From positions 1,000,562 through 1,064,561 of the forward strand of contig RDEW01000011.1 of assembly GCA_011109175.1 (NCBI GenBank): a DNA stretch of 64,000 bases, read 5' to 3'. Origin of the DNA: Dicyema japonicum (Eukaryota; Dicyemida; Rhombozoa; Dicyemidae). The position numbers and the translations under genes were made by a program. Every line of letters starts with the position of its first letter. Position 1 is the stretch's first letter. The notes under the pieces were generated by a model that saw only the letters and a program-made list of their open reading frames with translations, made no database searches and was not told where the DNA came from. Positions 42,698-55,405 of this stretch are shown one piece after another.

Positions 42698-44840
42698 TTA
42701 AATTCTATTACACGAAAATAATCTGTTATTTTGTTTCCTGTTGCAGATTTCTTCATATGTATGCTTAATATTTTTTTGAAATTGTGATAGTCTTATAACG
42801 CACCTGTGAAACAAACAGTGAATATTCTTTTCAAGGTTATTCATTGTTGTTATTGTGTCCAAGTGTGAACAGTTGTATTCAGTTTGGTCATATGACTTAT
42901 CATCATTTTCTTCTTCATTTTCAGTAATTACATCTGCAATTATGATGTCCAAATTTTCTTTCTCATTACAGTCGAACCTCGATTCGGAACGCAATGTGTT
43001 CCAAAAACTGAGGTTGTTCCAAAAACCGAGGTTCTGTCAAAAATTAACATCAATATAATTGTAATAATTTAATTAATGCAAGAAAGTCTTAAAAATCAAA
43101 CAGTAAAAATCCTTTAACGAACTTGGAGCAATATCTAGAACTGATTCTTCCAATTCATTAATTTTTTACTACTTCTTTGATCGTCGTCTTTTTATTTTGC
43201 ATACCATTATAAACAATTTCTTCATTATCGCTGCTTTCCAATTTCCAACACTTAGTCTACAACTTGTTCTATAACATCATCCGTCAGATTATCAGACACA
43301 ACAAGTATTTCATTGCCGAAAGTATTATCCCAACAATTTGTAATTATTTCGGAGGATACATTTTGCCACGATTTCGATACTATTATCAATGATTGGCGTA
43401 AATTAATTTTTTTAAGTAAGTCGCAAAAAATCTTCTTCATCTATACAACAAATAAATTCAATTAACGCCTTCGAAAAATTATCTTTATATTCTTAATTAT
43501 CTTAAAACAGCTTTGATTATCCCGTGAATGATTTTTCAGTAGTCGAGCAATTTCAACTTTTTCTCGTAACTAAGACTCATCATGATTTTTTTTATTCAAA
43601 AATAATTAATTTTTTAATGATTAGAAATAAAAAATAGTAATAAATTCAGTTCCAAATCGAAGTTTTCAGTATTTTTAGCAGAGATCCTACAAAGTGTTTC
43701 AAAAACTGAGGTGTTCCAGCCCCGAGGCCCGTTCCAAATCGAGGTCGGACTGTATTAACTAAAAAATTTTAATTAGGAATCAGTTGCCTACAGTTATTAA
43801 TTGTTTCCCAACAATTCGTTATTGTTTCAAGATTTAAATTTTGCCATGTTTTCCCAACAATTATTATAACATGACGAAGATTTAATTTTTTAATTAAACA
43901 TTTGTAATTCAACGTCCTTAAAAGAAAAAGTAAAATCCATTAAAGCGTTTAGATAAATTTACTTAAAGGATTTAATAACACCCATGTCTAACGGTTGAAT
44001 TAACGAGGTTGCATTTCTTGAAGAAAAAACAATTCAATCTTGGAAAGATAGAAATTCTTGTGACAACTTTCGTTATCAAGTAACAAAACAATTTTTCTCT
44101 TTTGCTTAATCATTTGTTCATTTGTAATGGTGAGCCAAGTAATAAATATTTCTAATGTCATCCAAGAATTTTTGGATGATAAATAAAAAACTCCATGTGC
44201 TTCAGGGTTAAGTTTTTCATACAGTATGGAGTTTTAAATTTCCCCACTAATAATGGATTCAATTTTTCTCCACGAGCACTGATTGAGAAAAATATCGTGA
44301 CCTTTTCCTTGCTTCTTTTAATACCGAAACAGTCTTCGCTAGGAGTTACAAATGATATTGACGGTATCCTTTTAATAAATAATCCAGTCTCGTCGCAATT
44401 ACAAATATTTGGAAGACCATATTCTTTTACGTATTCATCATACTTGGCAAAAAAACATACCAAGCGAAGAAACATCGGAAGAGTTTTTCTCCACTAATTG
44501 TCCTAATGACAACTCATGTCTTTTCTTAAATTTTTCCAACCAGCCATTGGACCCTGTAACGGCGAATAATTCAACATCTTTGCTACTTTAGAAGCAATAT
44601 TTTTTAAAAGAGTACCGGACACAGGAATAAATTTCTCCCTTGTCTTGGTAAAAGCCTCTAAAACGATTTTATCCAATTTTTTAGATAAAGTATTAGGAGA
44701 GCATTGTTTTTTTCACGGAAAATCTGTTTGAACAGTACTAATATTAAAAAAATTGAGATAATTTTTTATACGTGATGCAGTGCCTAACAACTGAAATTAC
44801 TAAAAAAACCTTTTTAGCGTTTTCCAAAATATGTCAAAAA
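42698..44840 (-). pseudogene. Tigger-type transposase remnant interrupted by a pogo element
   Basis: On the minus strand an HTH-terminal segment (GSNGWLEKFKKRHELSLGQL) near 44480-44590 is followed by a core with ICNCDETGLFIKRIPSISFV and KVTIFFSISARGEKLNPLLV (44158-44475). C-D-E-T-G-L and the K-x-x-x-x-x-F-x-x-x-A-x-G-E-K pattern are typical of DDE_1 Tigger transposases. A later segment near 43760-43920 reads KTWQNLNLETITNCW. The C-terminal acidic stretch (NEEENDDKSYDQTEYNCSH) lies beyond an inserted element at 42969-43752. Several frameshifts are present. Confidence 0.75.
42969..43752 (-). mobile_element. pogo-like element with TIRs and TA duplication
   Basis: The left end is CAGTCGAACCTCGATTCGG and the right end, inverted, is CAGTCCGACCTCGATTTGG. 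The element is bounded by TA on both sides. It is 784 bp and retains a transposase C-terminal fragment (SLIIVSKSWQNVSSEIITNC at 43252-43440), so it is an internally deleted non-autonomous copy. It lies within an older Tigger remnant. A solo end of the same family is at 25179. Confidence 0.85.
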
Positions 44841-44863
44841 AGTTTTTGTGACATAATCGTCCA

Positions 44864-46060
44864 CTAGACGGCTCCATTTGAGTCAGTTATAAATTCGGAT
44901 AGTTCAGATAATTTGGTATTTAGTAAACGTATAGAATAAAAGGAGTTATTGGACTGCGTTTTGTTTATCTTCAGCGAATTCCGTTTCTTGATGAGTGACA
45001 CAATTTTCGATGATAATCTTGTATTGAACTTCTTGTAAGAGGCGATAGGAATAAATAATTTATCAGCCTTCAAAGTGATAGCAGACAGAATCTTGGCCGT
45101 CTTACAATTCTCTACTGTACAATTTTCCATAGTAAGATCAAGTAGACTATTGTCCAAATGCGCCCTGAAACCTTGCCAGTCAGCCTTTAAATAATTTTTG
45201 AACTTTTTAGAACAACACAGTGAACAAATAGGCCTTCTAAGTCTCAACACAATAAGGTTATGGTCGCTTGAGAAACCATAACGAACATTCCATGAAATAC
45301 ATCCAGCCATAAAAGGAGAGCAGAGAGACAGGTCCAGGGATGTTGGACTGTACCTTCTGCGTGTCGGGGTCCTTGTGTGAGTGTCCGGGTCATTGAGGAT
45401 AGTCAAATCATTAAGTAAAGAAAAGATGTACTCGCCGCGACTGTCGGCTGATTGTGACCGGAGCCAGAGTGGATGTTTGGCATTTAGGTCGCCGCATAAT
45501 ACCAGATCTTTCAATTCAAAAAGTTTCGATAAGTTTGGAATATACTTTGGGATAAGGGAAGTCGACGAACTCTGAGGTGGAATATAAATATTACACAGTG
45601 TAAAACGTCTTGAAAGTGAGAAAAGAACTTCGATAGAGATTTGCTCTAGAATAGGGAATCCTTCGCAAAGAGAAGATACAAACGGGGTGACATCGGTGAA
45701 CAAAACACCCTCCATAACAAACGTCAGTAATCCTCCACCGATACTTCTTGTCCGGTCCTTTCGGAGTATATTGTAGCCAGGAAAACGTGGGGTGGCGGAT
45801 GACCTGGAGATTTTAGACTCCTGAATAATGGCATTGTCCACTTTCAAAAAGGCAAAGAGGGAACATAGCTCCAGCACTTTATTACGGATTCCATTGACAT
45901 GGAGTAGAAGAATGACCAGCGTGTAATCGGGACCTGGGTTAGGTTTGATGTCTCCAGCCTGGAGTAACAAATTGGGAACGACGAAATTGGTAGGCCACCC
46001 TTCCAAAAGACGTAGAGGGGTGGAGAAGTTCAAACGGTTCTATTTCATGAAAAACTTGCA
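44864..46060 (-). pseudogene. LINE-D endonuclease, long open frame, RT missing
   Basis: A 389-codon frame starts with LLEGWPTNFVVPNLLLQAGD, then IKPNPGPDYTLVILLLHVNG, a 2A-like motif with G-D-I-K-P-N-P-G-P. The APE endonuclease follows: DNAIIQESKISRSSATPRFP, LRKDRTRSIGGGLLTFVMEG, LVLCGDLNAKHPLWLRSQSA, NDPDTHTRTPTRRRYSPTSL and GFSSDHNLIVLRLRR. The catalytic D, N, S-D-H set is intact. The frame ends at 44864 before any RT; the following bases are Tigger-derived. It is one of the longest uninterrupted frames in the window. Confidence 0.8.
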
Positions 46061-46169
46061 CCGGGCGCCACCACAACAACAGGTGGACCGCATGCCGTTT
46101 ATCTACTGTTGGGAGTTGCAGTTCATACACAGGGGAGAAAATTCCTTTCCATTTTGTCGGTAAGATCTA

Positions 46170-47500
46170 CATGTGATGAGGGGATTAGTTTTTCTAGTTT
46201 CCCAAGATTACTAATAGTAGTGATTTTTTGTTTGTTCGTCCAGGAAGATTGATTCTCCATGACGGACAGGCATAGCTGATAGATGGCTCAATGAATTGTT
46301 TGTACAATAATTTCAATGCTGAAAAAGGGTCTTAATGACACAAAAAATAGATTTGATTATTCCTAGGTTTCTTGAGCAGCTTCCGGAGATGCCGTCGACA
46401 TGAGAGGGAAAGGACATGTGTGTAACGGGGGTGATCCCCAAGATTTTTGTCTGGTTGATAAATATATCCACGGTCATTTTTCCAAGTCGTTTGTCTGAGG
46501 TAAATAAGGACAAAGATGATTTTCAGTAGATATATAAAGCCGGTTACAATTTAGCCTAATTTGAATCTTGTGAAGGTATTCTTGTAGTCTTTCTGATGCT
46601 TTAGAAGATCTTGATCGCAAGATCCGATTAATAAGTCATCAGCATATGATAGGAAGAGATCGTCTTTATTATCGGGTTGTATAAATCGGACATATATAAG
46701 TTAAATAAGGCGGGGGATTAATGGGAACCTTGTGGGACACCATTGGGTAGTAATCTTGAAACTCATTTGGTCCCATCCATGTATACACGGGCCCTTTTTC
46801 CATTGATAAAGTTAGCAACCAGAGTTTTATATTAGGGTTGACAGAGAGGCCAAACAATTTTTGGGTTAGGGTTTTCTTGGAGACAGAGTCGAAGGCCTTT
46901 TTGTTAATCAATCGAGCAAACGACGGTTTTGAGGTTGCGAGGATTTGTGTTAGAGACTTCAAGGATAAATTTGTTGAGGGCAGTGAAATGGGTAAAGGTT
47001 GAATAAAACCTTCTGAATCCATGTTGTGAGGATGAAAAAGGAAGGGACAAGGTTATAAGACTAAGAATCAGGTTTCCAATAATTTTGAGTGCATAGTAAA
47101 GAGATTGGTCGAAATGATGCAGGATTGTCTTTAGGCTTCCCAGTCTTAAGGATTGGGGGTATATATGACAGTTTCCAGATATTTGGAATGGTATTCATGT
47201 TTATTGAATAATTGAAAATCACTGTGATTGCATTAATCGCAATAGGTCCAACGTGTTTTAGTAGGATAACAGTGATAGAATCAGGCCCACATGAGAAGGA
47301 AGAATTCATCCTCTTCAAACCCTCATTGACATCTGAATGTTTGATAAAACTGATCGGTTTGGTCCTCTTCGGTCTCATTGAGGATAAAGAAGGCACATCC
47401 ATTTTATTGAAAAACGTGGTGTCATGTGGTCTACCAGTTATGAAAGTTCTGGAAGCGCTCAGGGTACACATAATGCACCGCGAAAAAAGACCATTATCTA
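46170..47500 (-). pseudogene. LINE-D RT fragment, separate 5'-truncated copy
   Basis: The minus-strand frames read NSSFSCGPDSITVILLKHVG, TIPNIWKLSYIPPILKTGKP and SFRPISLLC (47061-47471), then AFDSVSKKTLTQKLFGLSVN (46669-47022), and after a break GITPVTHMSFPSHVDGIS (46313-46513). The order is RT before the endonuclease copy at 44.9-46.0 kb, so there are two tandem truncated insertions rather than one element. No complete YADD box is found in frame. Confidence 0.75.
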
Positions 47501-47608
47501 CCCCCGTCCGATGAAGGACTCTTCGGACAACTGCCTCTTCCCCTTCTTAATAAACCAGATTGTAAATTTAAAATTTGAAAATTAAGAATTCATAAATTAT
47601 TTTAATTA

Positions 47609-50600
47609 CTAGTCACCTCTTAACATGTTCTTAATATTTAATACGACCAACTCCCCCTTTGAATCCAAACCCAATGTAATGCATCCTCGATCACGTAATA
47701 CAACACAGCTTTGAAGGGAATAACAAAGATTATATGTGGCTAATAAAGTAAAGGTATCAATACACCACAGGAATATTATCCGTGATACTACTAACACTTT
47801 TCTAAATTTACCCAAACAGTGGATTTGAGAATTCACGTCTGCGATATATCCATTTGGATGGGTAAATCGTCTTATAGAGTGCTGAATACGTCCAAAATAT
47901 AAATAAGTTGGACACAAAGCAGATATTATTTCGCAGTTTTCGGAAATATTGGAGTTTATGACATGTTCTGAGTTGAGGATTGTCCTTATATGTTGTCCTT
48001 TATTTACATCCCATATCACAATGCATATTGAATTTAGTTTATCAAAGTACCCAACATTTATGAGGATTGTTCCATTACAGGAAATTGAACTATTTCTTAA
48101 TGAAAGTATCGTCTTGTCGTCCACGTGAAGTTTCTAAATAATTATTCACAATACCATAAATTTGTTGTTTTCATGAGTTTTAAAAACATGTAGATAAGTG
48201 TCAAAATATGAAACAACAATTGTCTGTTCATTTTGACTCATCAAAAAAGAGTCGATTGTTTCAACGTGGTCATCCAGGGAACTAACCTGTAAAATTACTT
48301 AATATTAAGACTCTTCTTGCCAATCTTATTCTCTTAATGATGTAGCCCGTCTGCAGACTCCATATGACCAAATGATTGCGAGAATCAGAAGGACATAGTA
48401 ATAAACCATCACTCAAATATCTATACTCATTTATTGGATGGGCAGGAAGACTCATTCCACTGAGTACTCCAACATAACACATCATCTTCATCTCCTTGTT
48501 GTATTCAAGATCCTTCAAGACTATGGTCTTTCCTTTGTTGTATAAAACTTGACCATCATTTATCTCCAGTTTTTTTCTTTCACAACCTCCATCGTCTTTT
48601 AAACAGTAAGTCTTGATCGTTCCATCGTTGTCATCAACACAGGTTATTTCATTCATATGTCCGTATAAAGTTATTCCCTTTTGACGAGGGACATAGCTAA
48701 AGTCCCACTTTACGTCGTCCCCAACATTCCAATATTCTAACAAATTTGTATCATCGGACAGTGTTATTATTTCTTTAGTATTCATACAATAAAATGAAGT
48801 AATATTTTGGAATGATTTTATTTTTTTTATTAATTTTCCATATTCACATTCCATAACGTAAATTTCGCTCATTTCGTGAATGTTCCTTGATTTGCACAGA
48901 ATTCCACAACTTTTACAGTCCTCATGTCAAATTATACTATTATACCAATATTTCTTTCATTTCAATGACTTCAGCGTCTCCCAGAAACGCCGAGGACCAA
49001 AGTGAAGTTAAACTAGTGGATGAGACCAATCCAATATAGCATGTGGAATCAGGTAACTTTTTGTATGAAAATGCCACGTTCTTCCCTGAGAAGACTAAAT
49101 TGTCAAAATTCATTATTTGTGGAGCTAACTGAAATTTTATCGTCTGTGATGTCTTTATGTTAAAAATATTTATTATATTCGTATTTCTGAATCCATATAT
49201 TATCTAAAGTAATACTCACATCACCTCATCTGGAGGTGTCGACGTTGGAACTAATATTTCGCTTTTCGTCAAATTTTCGTCATTTAAGTAAATTTTTCCA
49301 TTGAATATTATCGAACTTTCCGATTCTATTCTCCACGTGTTCACATGATCAGAAAAATAGGATACAGCAAACATTGTCTTATTTTCGAAACAGAATGAAA
49401 AATATACTTGTTCAGTAAAATCAGTAAACTAAACATGTTTATTTATTTTACCGTTTCAAGCACATAATTGTTTGTGAGGCTGTAAAACATAATAAATCTA
49501 TTTCCCGAAGCGATTACAATATTTGGAAAAATAAGTTCTATCTGCTTGATTGGTTTGTCAGAGATTTTGTTATTTTTGTTATTTTGTAATTCCATTATTA
49601 TTCCAGAATCCACGTGGGTCAATAATTGCCATTCAGTTTGACTGTTTGGAGAATCATTTGTTTTATTAGGATAATTGAAATTCAGAATTTTAATATGTTT
49701 AGCGTCCTTCGGGTTGATTCTGGTTATTAAAGTTGAATTTGGATTGTTTAAATTTGGAAAACACCTCTGTGAGGGAAGTATGTACGTGGTACAACTTTTT
49801 TTGCATTCTATAAGCAATTGGATAAATCCTTTATATTTTTCTTTCTCTTCTGAATTTAAACTACGAAACCAATTATCGAAATAAGACACAACTACGGAAC
49901 AGAACTCATTCGGATAAAGACAGAGCACATTGATTGATGCTCTTAATAATTTCCTGAGCATAACAATGTCATAGTCGTCGTGATTATAAATTAAATAATG
50001 ATCACAATCCTTGATTACTTGTTCAACTCCAATTATGAGCAGTCTTTTAACAAATAATTGGTAATGAAGCAAATAATGCGTTTTCATTAGCTTAAATAAT
50101 CGAGTAATTTTTAAATAATCTACAAATTTGTTTAATTGCTTAAAAAATGGTTCCTTCTCAAAATAGATTATTGCCATCTCGCTCTGGCTAGATTTATAGT
50201 CCTTCATGTTCTGTCTACTCAAATACTCAGCCAATTTGACCCTCCAATGGTTGAAATCAAAATAATATCTATCAATCACAAATTTACGTGTTATTTCGTT
50301 TTTCCACCATATTATATTAGATTCATCAGACACAAAAGTCACACAAAATTCACTTAAACAAGCCAAAACTCCACATAGTGTGAGATCTGGGATTCTCCCC
50401 CACTCTGAAGAAATTCCTGGATAGTTCCATAGTATGTTATTAATCATCTCTTCACTGACTCCTTCTCCAACTGTTATCAATGCACATATATGCTTAAACA
50501 ATTCGAATCCAAAGTTTTTTTCTATAGAAGCAAAACAGGTGTTCAATTTGGAGTTATATGATGTGATTTGATCAATCTCCGGGACTATACGTTTTATCAC

Positions 50601-52220
50601 ATAGTTTTTTGTAGTACAGTGACTTTTGAGAATCGTAATGGGACCATTGTAAATGTGTTGTACAGTGTGATCTTTGTTAATCCTAAGATTGATATTGTAT
50701 GCCTCAGGGACAGTCTTGCTAGTACAGAAAATATAACAATTTTCAGGGATATTGGTTGTCCACTTGGAATCTTAGTTGAAATTACAAACTACCCTCAAAT
50801 AAATCAGTGTCGTCAACGAAAATAAATATTTTCTGATTTTCAGCTTCACGTAATAACAAATTTGATATTTCATGATGATAGTTGTCGTTGATATTCAGGA
50901 CAGTCTTTAGTAATTGTTGTCCAAAGATCTCAATTATTTTTTCTAGTGATCGATCCTTCATCAAAGAAGCCGAAATGTACACTGACTTTACGTCTCTGCA
51001 ATTATCAAAATATTTTACGAATAATTATCATAGTAATAGCTCGCAATTTCACAGAGGAGAGAAGTCTTGCCAACATTGGTCTCTCCTGTTATGTAACACA
51101 CGCATTTTTCAAGACTGTTAATGAAGTCTATGAGATCTATGATGTTCTCCAAATAAAATTTTGATTTTTCATTGCTTTTAGGTCACAAATTGTACCATTT
51201 ATTGTAATAGCTGATTTGGTTCCAATAATTGACATCAAAGTTTATGTTACTCCGGAGAATAGCTCTCGATTTTTTGGAGATACATTGATTTATTTTATCT
51301 ATGATCATGTTGTATGATTGACGAATTATTTTAATATTATATTTTGCGTCGTCTCTGCTGTTTGAAGGGTAGTTGTGTTTGTTTCTAGCTGGAATCTAAA
51401 AGTAACAACATAAATATACAATCCAATGAAGATATCTGTGAAATTTGTTGTCTAACTTGTTTTCATAAAACGAGGGAATTTTGTTTTTTATTGAATCTTC
51501 ATATGAAAGAGTAACGTCATTTATTTTCAAGCTTCTTTTTTCAAACATCAGTACGTCATCGTGTTTGAAAAGAAAATCCGACCACAAAATATTAAATAGT
51601 CGTTCGGTATCTTTGTTGAGTTTATAATAATTACAATTTTCAAGATTGACTTCAGTCAGAAGGCCAATTTGTTTGTACTTTATCAACACGTTTTGTATTC
51701 TCTCAAGCTGGGACAACGCCTCATCAAATGACAAATTAGAATTCTGCATTTTAATTCTTTATAATGTTTTTATAGTTACTTAATGTTTTGGCGTACAAAT
51801 GTATCGTCAACTTGAGGGAAATACCACTCTTTCAGTAAATTTATGTCATTTTTATTACTTTCCAACTCAGACTCTTTTGCTGATAACAAATTAATATCGG
51901 TGGACATACTCTTCTCTAATGTTTTATAGTTAAAATGTTGGACGAATAATGATTCTGGTAAAGTTTGAGGAAGTAAAATATTGTCGTAGTTGTCGTCAAC
52001 AAATAACTGGAATAAAATATGTCAATACAATAGTAATATATTGACAATATGGATCTTTCCACGTGTTTATAAGATCAGTAATTTGAGCAAAGAAGTCATC
52101 GTCTATTAACAGAGGATTGACTCCAACCGAAAAATCTATCATCGATACGTCAAAATCATAAAATGCAAATTTTTTTTGAAGATCCTTTATTATATTGGTC
52201 AACAATTCTTTTCTTTCCAT
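47609..52220 (-). CDS. NWD1-like protein: NACHT-type P-loop NTPase with WD40-like repeats
   Basis: From the minus strand, the exon at 51996-52220 reads MERKELLTNIIKDLQKKFAF, then MIDFSVGVNPLLIDDDFF, which resembles the DUF4062-like N terminus of NWD1/NWD2. Further exons (51396-51749) lead to the P-loop GETNVGKTSLLCEIASYYYD at about 51040-51110 and the Walker B FIFVDDTDLFEG at about 50800. A long helical exon at 49443-50600 (IPDLTLCGVLACLSEFCVTF) ends in IELIFPNIVIASGNRFIMFY. Then WD40-like repeats run through 48282-48872 (LVIWSLQTGYIIKRIRL) and 47609-48124 (CIVIWDVNKGQHIRTIL). One intron is seen near 51400 (24 nt). I cannot fix every exon boundary; sequence at 48890-49440 is mostly coding in short frames. 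An upstream first exon may lie at 52230-52440. It is highly diverged. The function (NTPase-regulated scaffold) is inferred from domains only. Confidence 0.72.
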
Positions 52221-52849
52221 TAAAAAATCTATAATAAGCTTTTATAAACCTAGGGGATTCGCTATGATGATAATTCGAATTTGGGAGATGTAAAATTTTC
52301 TAATATTGAGTGAAGTTATGAATTTCTTCCAAAGAGAATTTTTCACAAGTTTTTTCTTCTTGTTTTCACATTCAAATAGAATATTCTTAACATTTTCATA
52401 ATTTCCGCTCGTTTTTGTTGAATTTTCATAAAACGTGTAATTTCTGGTATGCAGAAAATTATTACCACTTTGTAATCTGTCTTTAGTATTTTTGTTCTAA
52501 ATGTAAAATTGTTCCTACATCACATTCCTCCAAACAAGTCTTATCAATACAAGTGGAAGCATCCATCATTATCGGTTTTCTCCCTTTTATATAACTTTCC
52601 TGACATACATCAAATAATTACAGCAAGAGACTTTAAAATTAACTCCTTCGGTATGATTTTGGGAGACCAATTGGAGTCTGACATATCCACCAAATCGACA
52701 AACAAAAACTTATAATTTATAGTTAACTAATCAATGTGGTTTACTGGTATTGTTTGAAGTTTTACTTAACAACCAATTTCAATTATTAATTCATTGATTA
52801 TTTGCACCAATATAACCCGTTGACTTAATCGATTTTACTTTTAACTCAT

Positions 52850-54550
52850 TATTATTATACCCCGGGAACACAAGAAAGAGAAAAAAGTTATCGTCTAATT
52901 AAGTGATCCCGGTGTCAATGCGTCCTTTGTTTCGACTTTGTCTGAAATTTTTTATGATCGTCCAAAAGGGGGAAGGTTTGATCTCAAATTTGTGAGCATA
53001 CTTCTGGTAGGCAAGAAACTCATCTTCAAGGAGGTTACCAGAAGATCGCACCATTTTCAAGAATTTTTGTTGTTTGCACCGAGATGTTCCATAACTTTTT
53101 TGAGATCTAACGTGTTCCTCGTTTCTGACGTAGGCGTCATTCTGTCGCATTTAAGAAGGATCCGGAGGCATTGGTTTTGTATGATCTCTAATTTGTTCCG
53201 CGTGGATATTGACAAGGGTATAATCCATGCCGTACATGCATGTTCCAGTGTCGGAAGAATACACTGTTTGTATAATAATTTAAGATGAGAAAGTGAAGAT
53301 ATTGGCGATCTAGCAAAGGTCTTGAGGATCCCCATCTTTTTTTGAACTCTTGAAATTATTGTGTCCACATGACGTGTGAGCGTCATCAACGGGTCATATG
53401 TAACTCCAAGGATTTGATGGGTTCTTATTAACTGAGATAAGCTCTCCATTCCAAGTTAATTTAGGATCGAAGGATGTATGTTTTCTGTAGGAGGAGATAA
53501 TCGCAGTGCTTGACTTCCCAGGGGATATTTTCATGTGGTTTTTGAGGAATTATGGGTTCATAATGACGAAGGTCTCCTGAACCCTTCGTGCAGCTTCTTT
53601 ATGGTCTTGGTGTCTTGCTGCGACAATGAGATCATCGGCATAAGACAGAAGGATGGTATTTTGGATGATTGGATTTGGAAGGTCTCTTGTAAATAAATTG
53701 AACAAGGTTGGTGATAAAGGGGATTTTTGATGGACCCCGTTGGGGAGGTATCGTTGTCTTGATTTTCTATTATTCATTACAACTTGGCCTCTTCTACAAT
53801 TAATGAAATTGGCCAGGCACATCTGGAATTTTGGATGGATATTAGGTGTCAAAAATTTTTGTTGTTAGAGTGTTCCTCGGTACCGAATCAAGCGCATTGT
53901 GTAGTTTTTAGTAATTCAGTCTATCCGAGATGAACTGAGTTAGTTTTGTTAGATGTGTTGAAGTTGAGTATCCCGATCTGAAGCCATGTTGGAAACTTGC
54001 AAGATCAAGCGAATGAGTAATCTTGTGGAAGATTAATTTTTCCAATGTTCTTTAAAGGCCACAAAGAATCGATATTGGACGATAACTCCGGGGTCGTCTA
54101 AGGCTTTGTTCTTTTCAGGTATTGGATGTATAAGTGATTTTTTCCATAATGAGAAAATCTCATTTCTATTCACTGAGTAATTGAAAATCTCAGTAAGGGC
54201 ATCGATTGTGTTTCAATTCAGTTATTGAAATGTCATCTGCCCCTTTGGATTTTGTATTTTTCATGTGTTTAATTGCATGAAATACCTCTAGTGGTATGAA
54301 ATATTCGATGTATGGATATTTTTTCTTCTTGTGTTTCGGTTGATGATCCAGTTTCAAATATGGTTTGTGGCTTAAACTGACATAAAATTTCATAAGTGTG
54401 TCAGGATTAATTCCTGGTGTATGTTTTATGGGAATCTTTTTAAGTTTCCGTAGTGTTCTCCATTAGGATGATGTCTTTGTGCGTCTGTTTACTGACATCA
54501 AAGCAGCCTCTCATTTTTTTGTTTTATTTCTGATCCTTTTAGTAATTTCC
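52850..54550 (-). pseudogene. LINE-D RT copy with 3' tail
   Basis: The minus-strand frames in order are: FHAIKHMKNTKSKGADDISI (54190-54393), CRRGQVVMNNRKSRQRYLPN and GVHQKSPLSPTLFNLFTRD with LLSYADDLIVAARHQDH (53550-53852), then ILGVTYDPLMTLTRHVDTII and LKLLYKQCILPTLEHACTAW (53057-53449), and CKQQKFLKMVRSSGNLLEDE (52899-53150). The 3' end at 52850-52920 has the GTGATCCC/GGG hairpin block and a TAA-type tail also found at 28.87 and 56.07 kb. Several frameshifts break the frame. Confidence 0.8.
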
Positions 54551-54639
54551 TTATTTAGATCTGTAATTTCAGTATTCAAGGATGTTGTTTTATCTATATT
54601 ATTATTATTATTATAAGCAACTACATAGAATCATATAAA

Positions 54640-55405
54640 CTATAATTCTATTCGTGCCGCGTCTGAACAATCCTCTTAATTAGCCTTTCCCATCCCCTCC
54701 TGTCCGATGCCAACTGCCTCAGACTACTAAGGTCTTCACCGTCCTTTAGTAGTCTGGTTACTGATCTCAGGTCACCATTAAGGACTTCCGGAAGAGTTAT
54801 TCTTGGACGACCTCTGAACTTCTCCCCTGACGTATCGAAGTATTCTTCCATGACGACGTTTGCTGGCGTGTCTNNNNNNNNNNNNNNNNNNNNNNNNNNN
54901 NNNNNNNNACAATCCTCTTAATTAGCCTTTCCCATCCCCTCCTGTCCGATGCCAACTGCCTCAGACTACTAAGGTCTTCACCGTCCTTTAGTAGTCTGGT
55001 TACTGATCTCAGGTCACCATTAAGGACTTCCGGAAGAGTTATTCTTGGACGACCTCTGAACTTCTCCCCTGACGTATCGAAGTATTCTTCCATGACGACG
55101 TTTGCTGGCGTGTCTTGTTCCAATCTGAGAATATGGCCAAACAATCTCCAGCGAGCCTTCATGATCATGGTGCTCAGAGGTCCGGAACCGCATCTTCTAT
55201 ATAAATTTTCACTCCCTACACGCATTGGCCACTTTAGTCCCAAGAGAGACCGAAGTTGCCTTCTGTGAAAGGAGTCAAGGTTTTGTTTGTCCGTTTTCGA
55301 AATTCCCCATGTCCCAGAGTTGTATGTTAGTATGGGCCTCACGAACGCCTCATACAACCTGAGTCGGAGTGATGGCCCGATACAACCTGAGTCGGAGTGA
55401 TGGCC
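54640..55405 (-). pseudogene. LINE-B 3' fragment carrying a 35-N gap
   Basis: The minus-strand frame reads MYEAFVRPILTYNSGTWGIS, LDSFHRRQLRSLLGLKWPMR, RCGSGPLSTMIMKARWRLFG, HILRLEQDTPANVVMEEYFD, FRGRPRITLPEVLNGDL and LRQLASDRRGWERLIKRIV. This is the conserved C-terminal unit of LINE-B. The gap at 54874-54908 has the same 207 bases on both sides (54667-54873 and 54909-55115). A 26-bp exact repeat with CGATACAACCTGAGTCGG at 55352-55405 sits at the 5' end. Confidence 0.85.
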
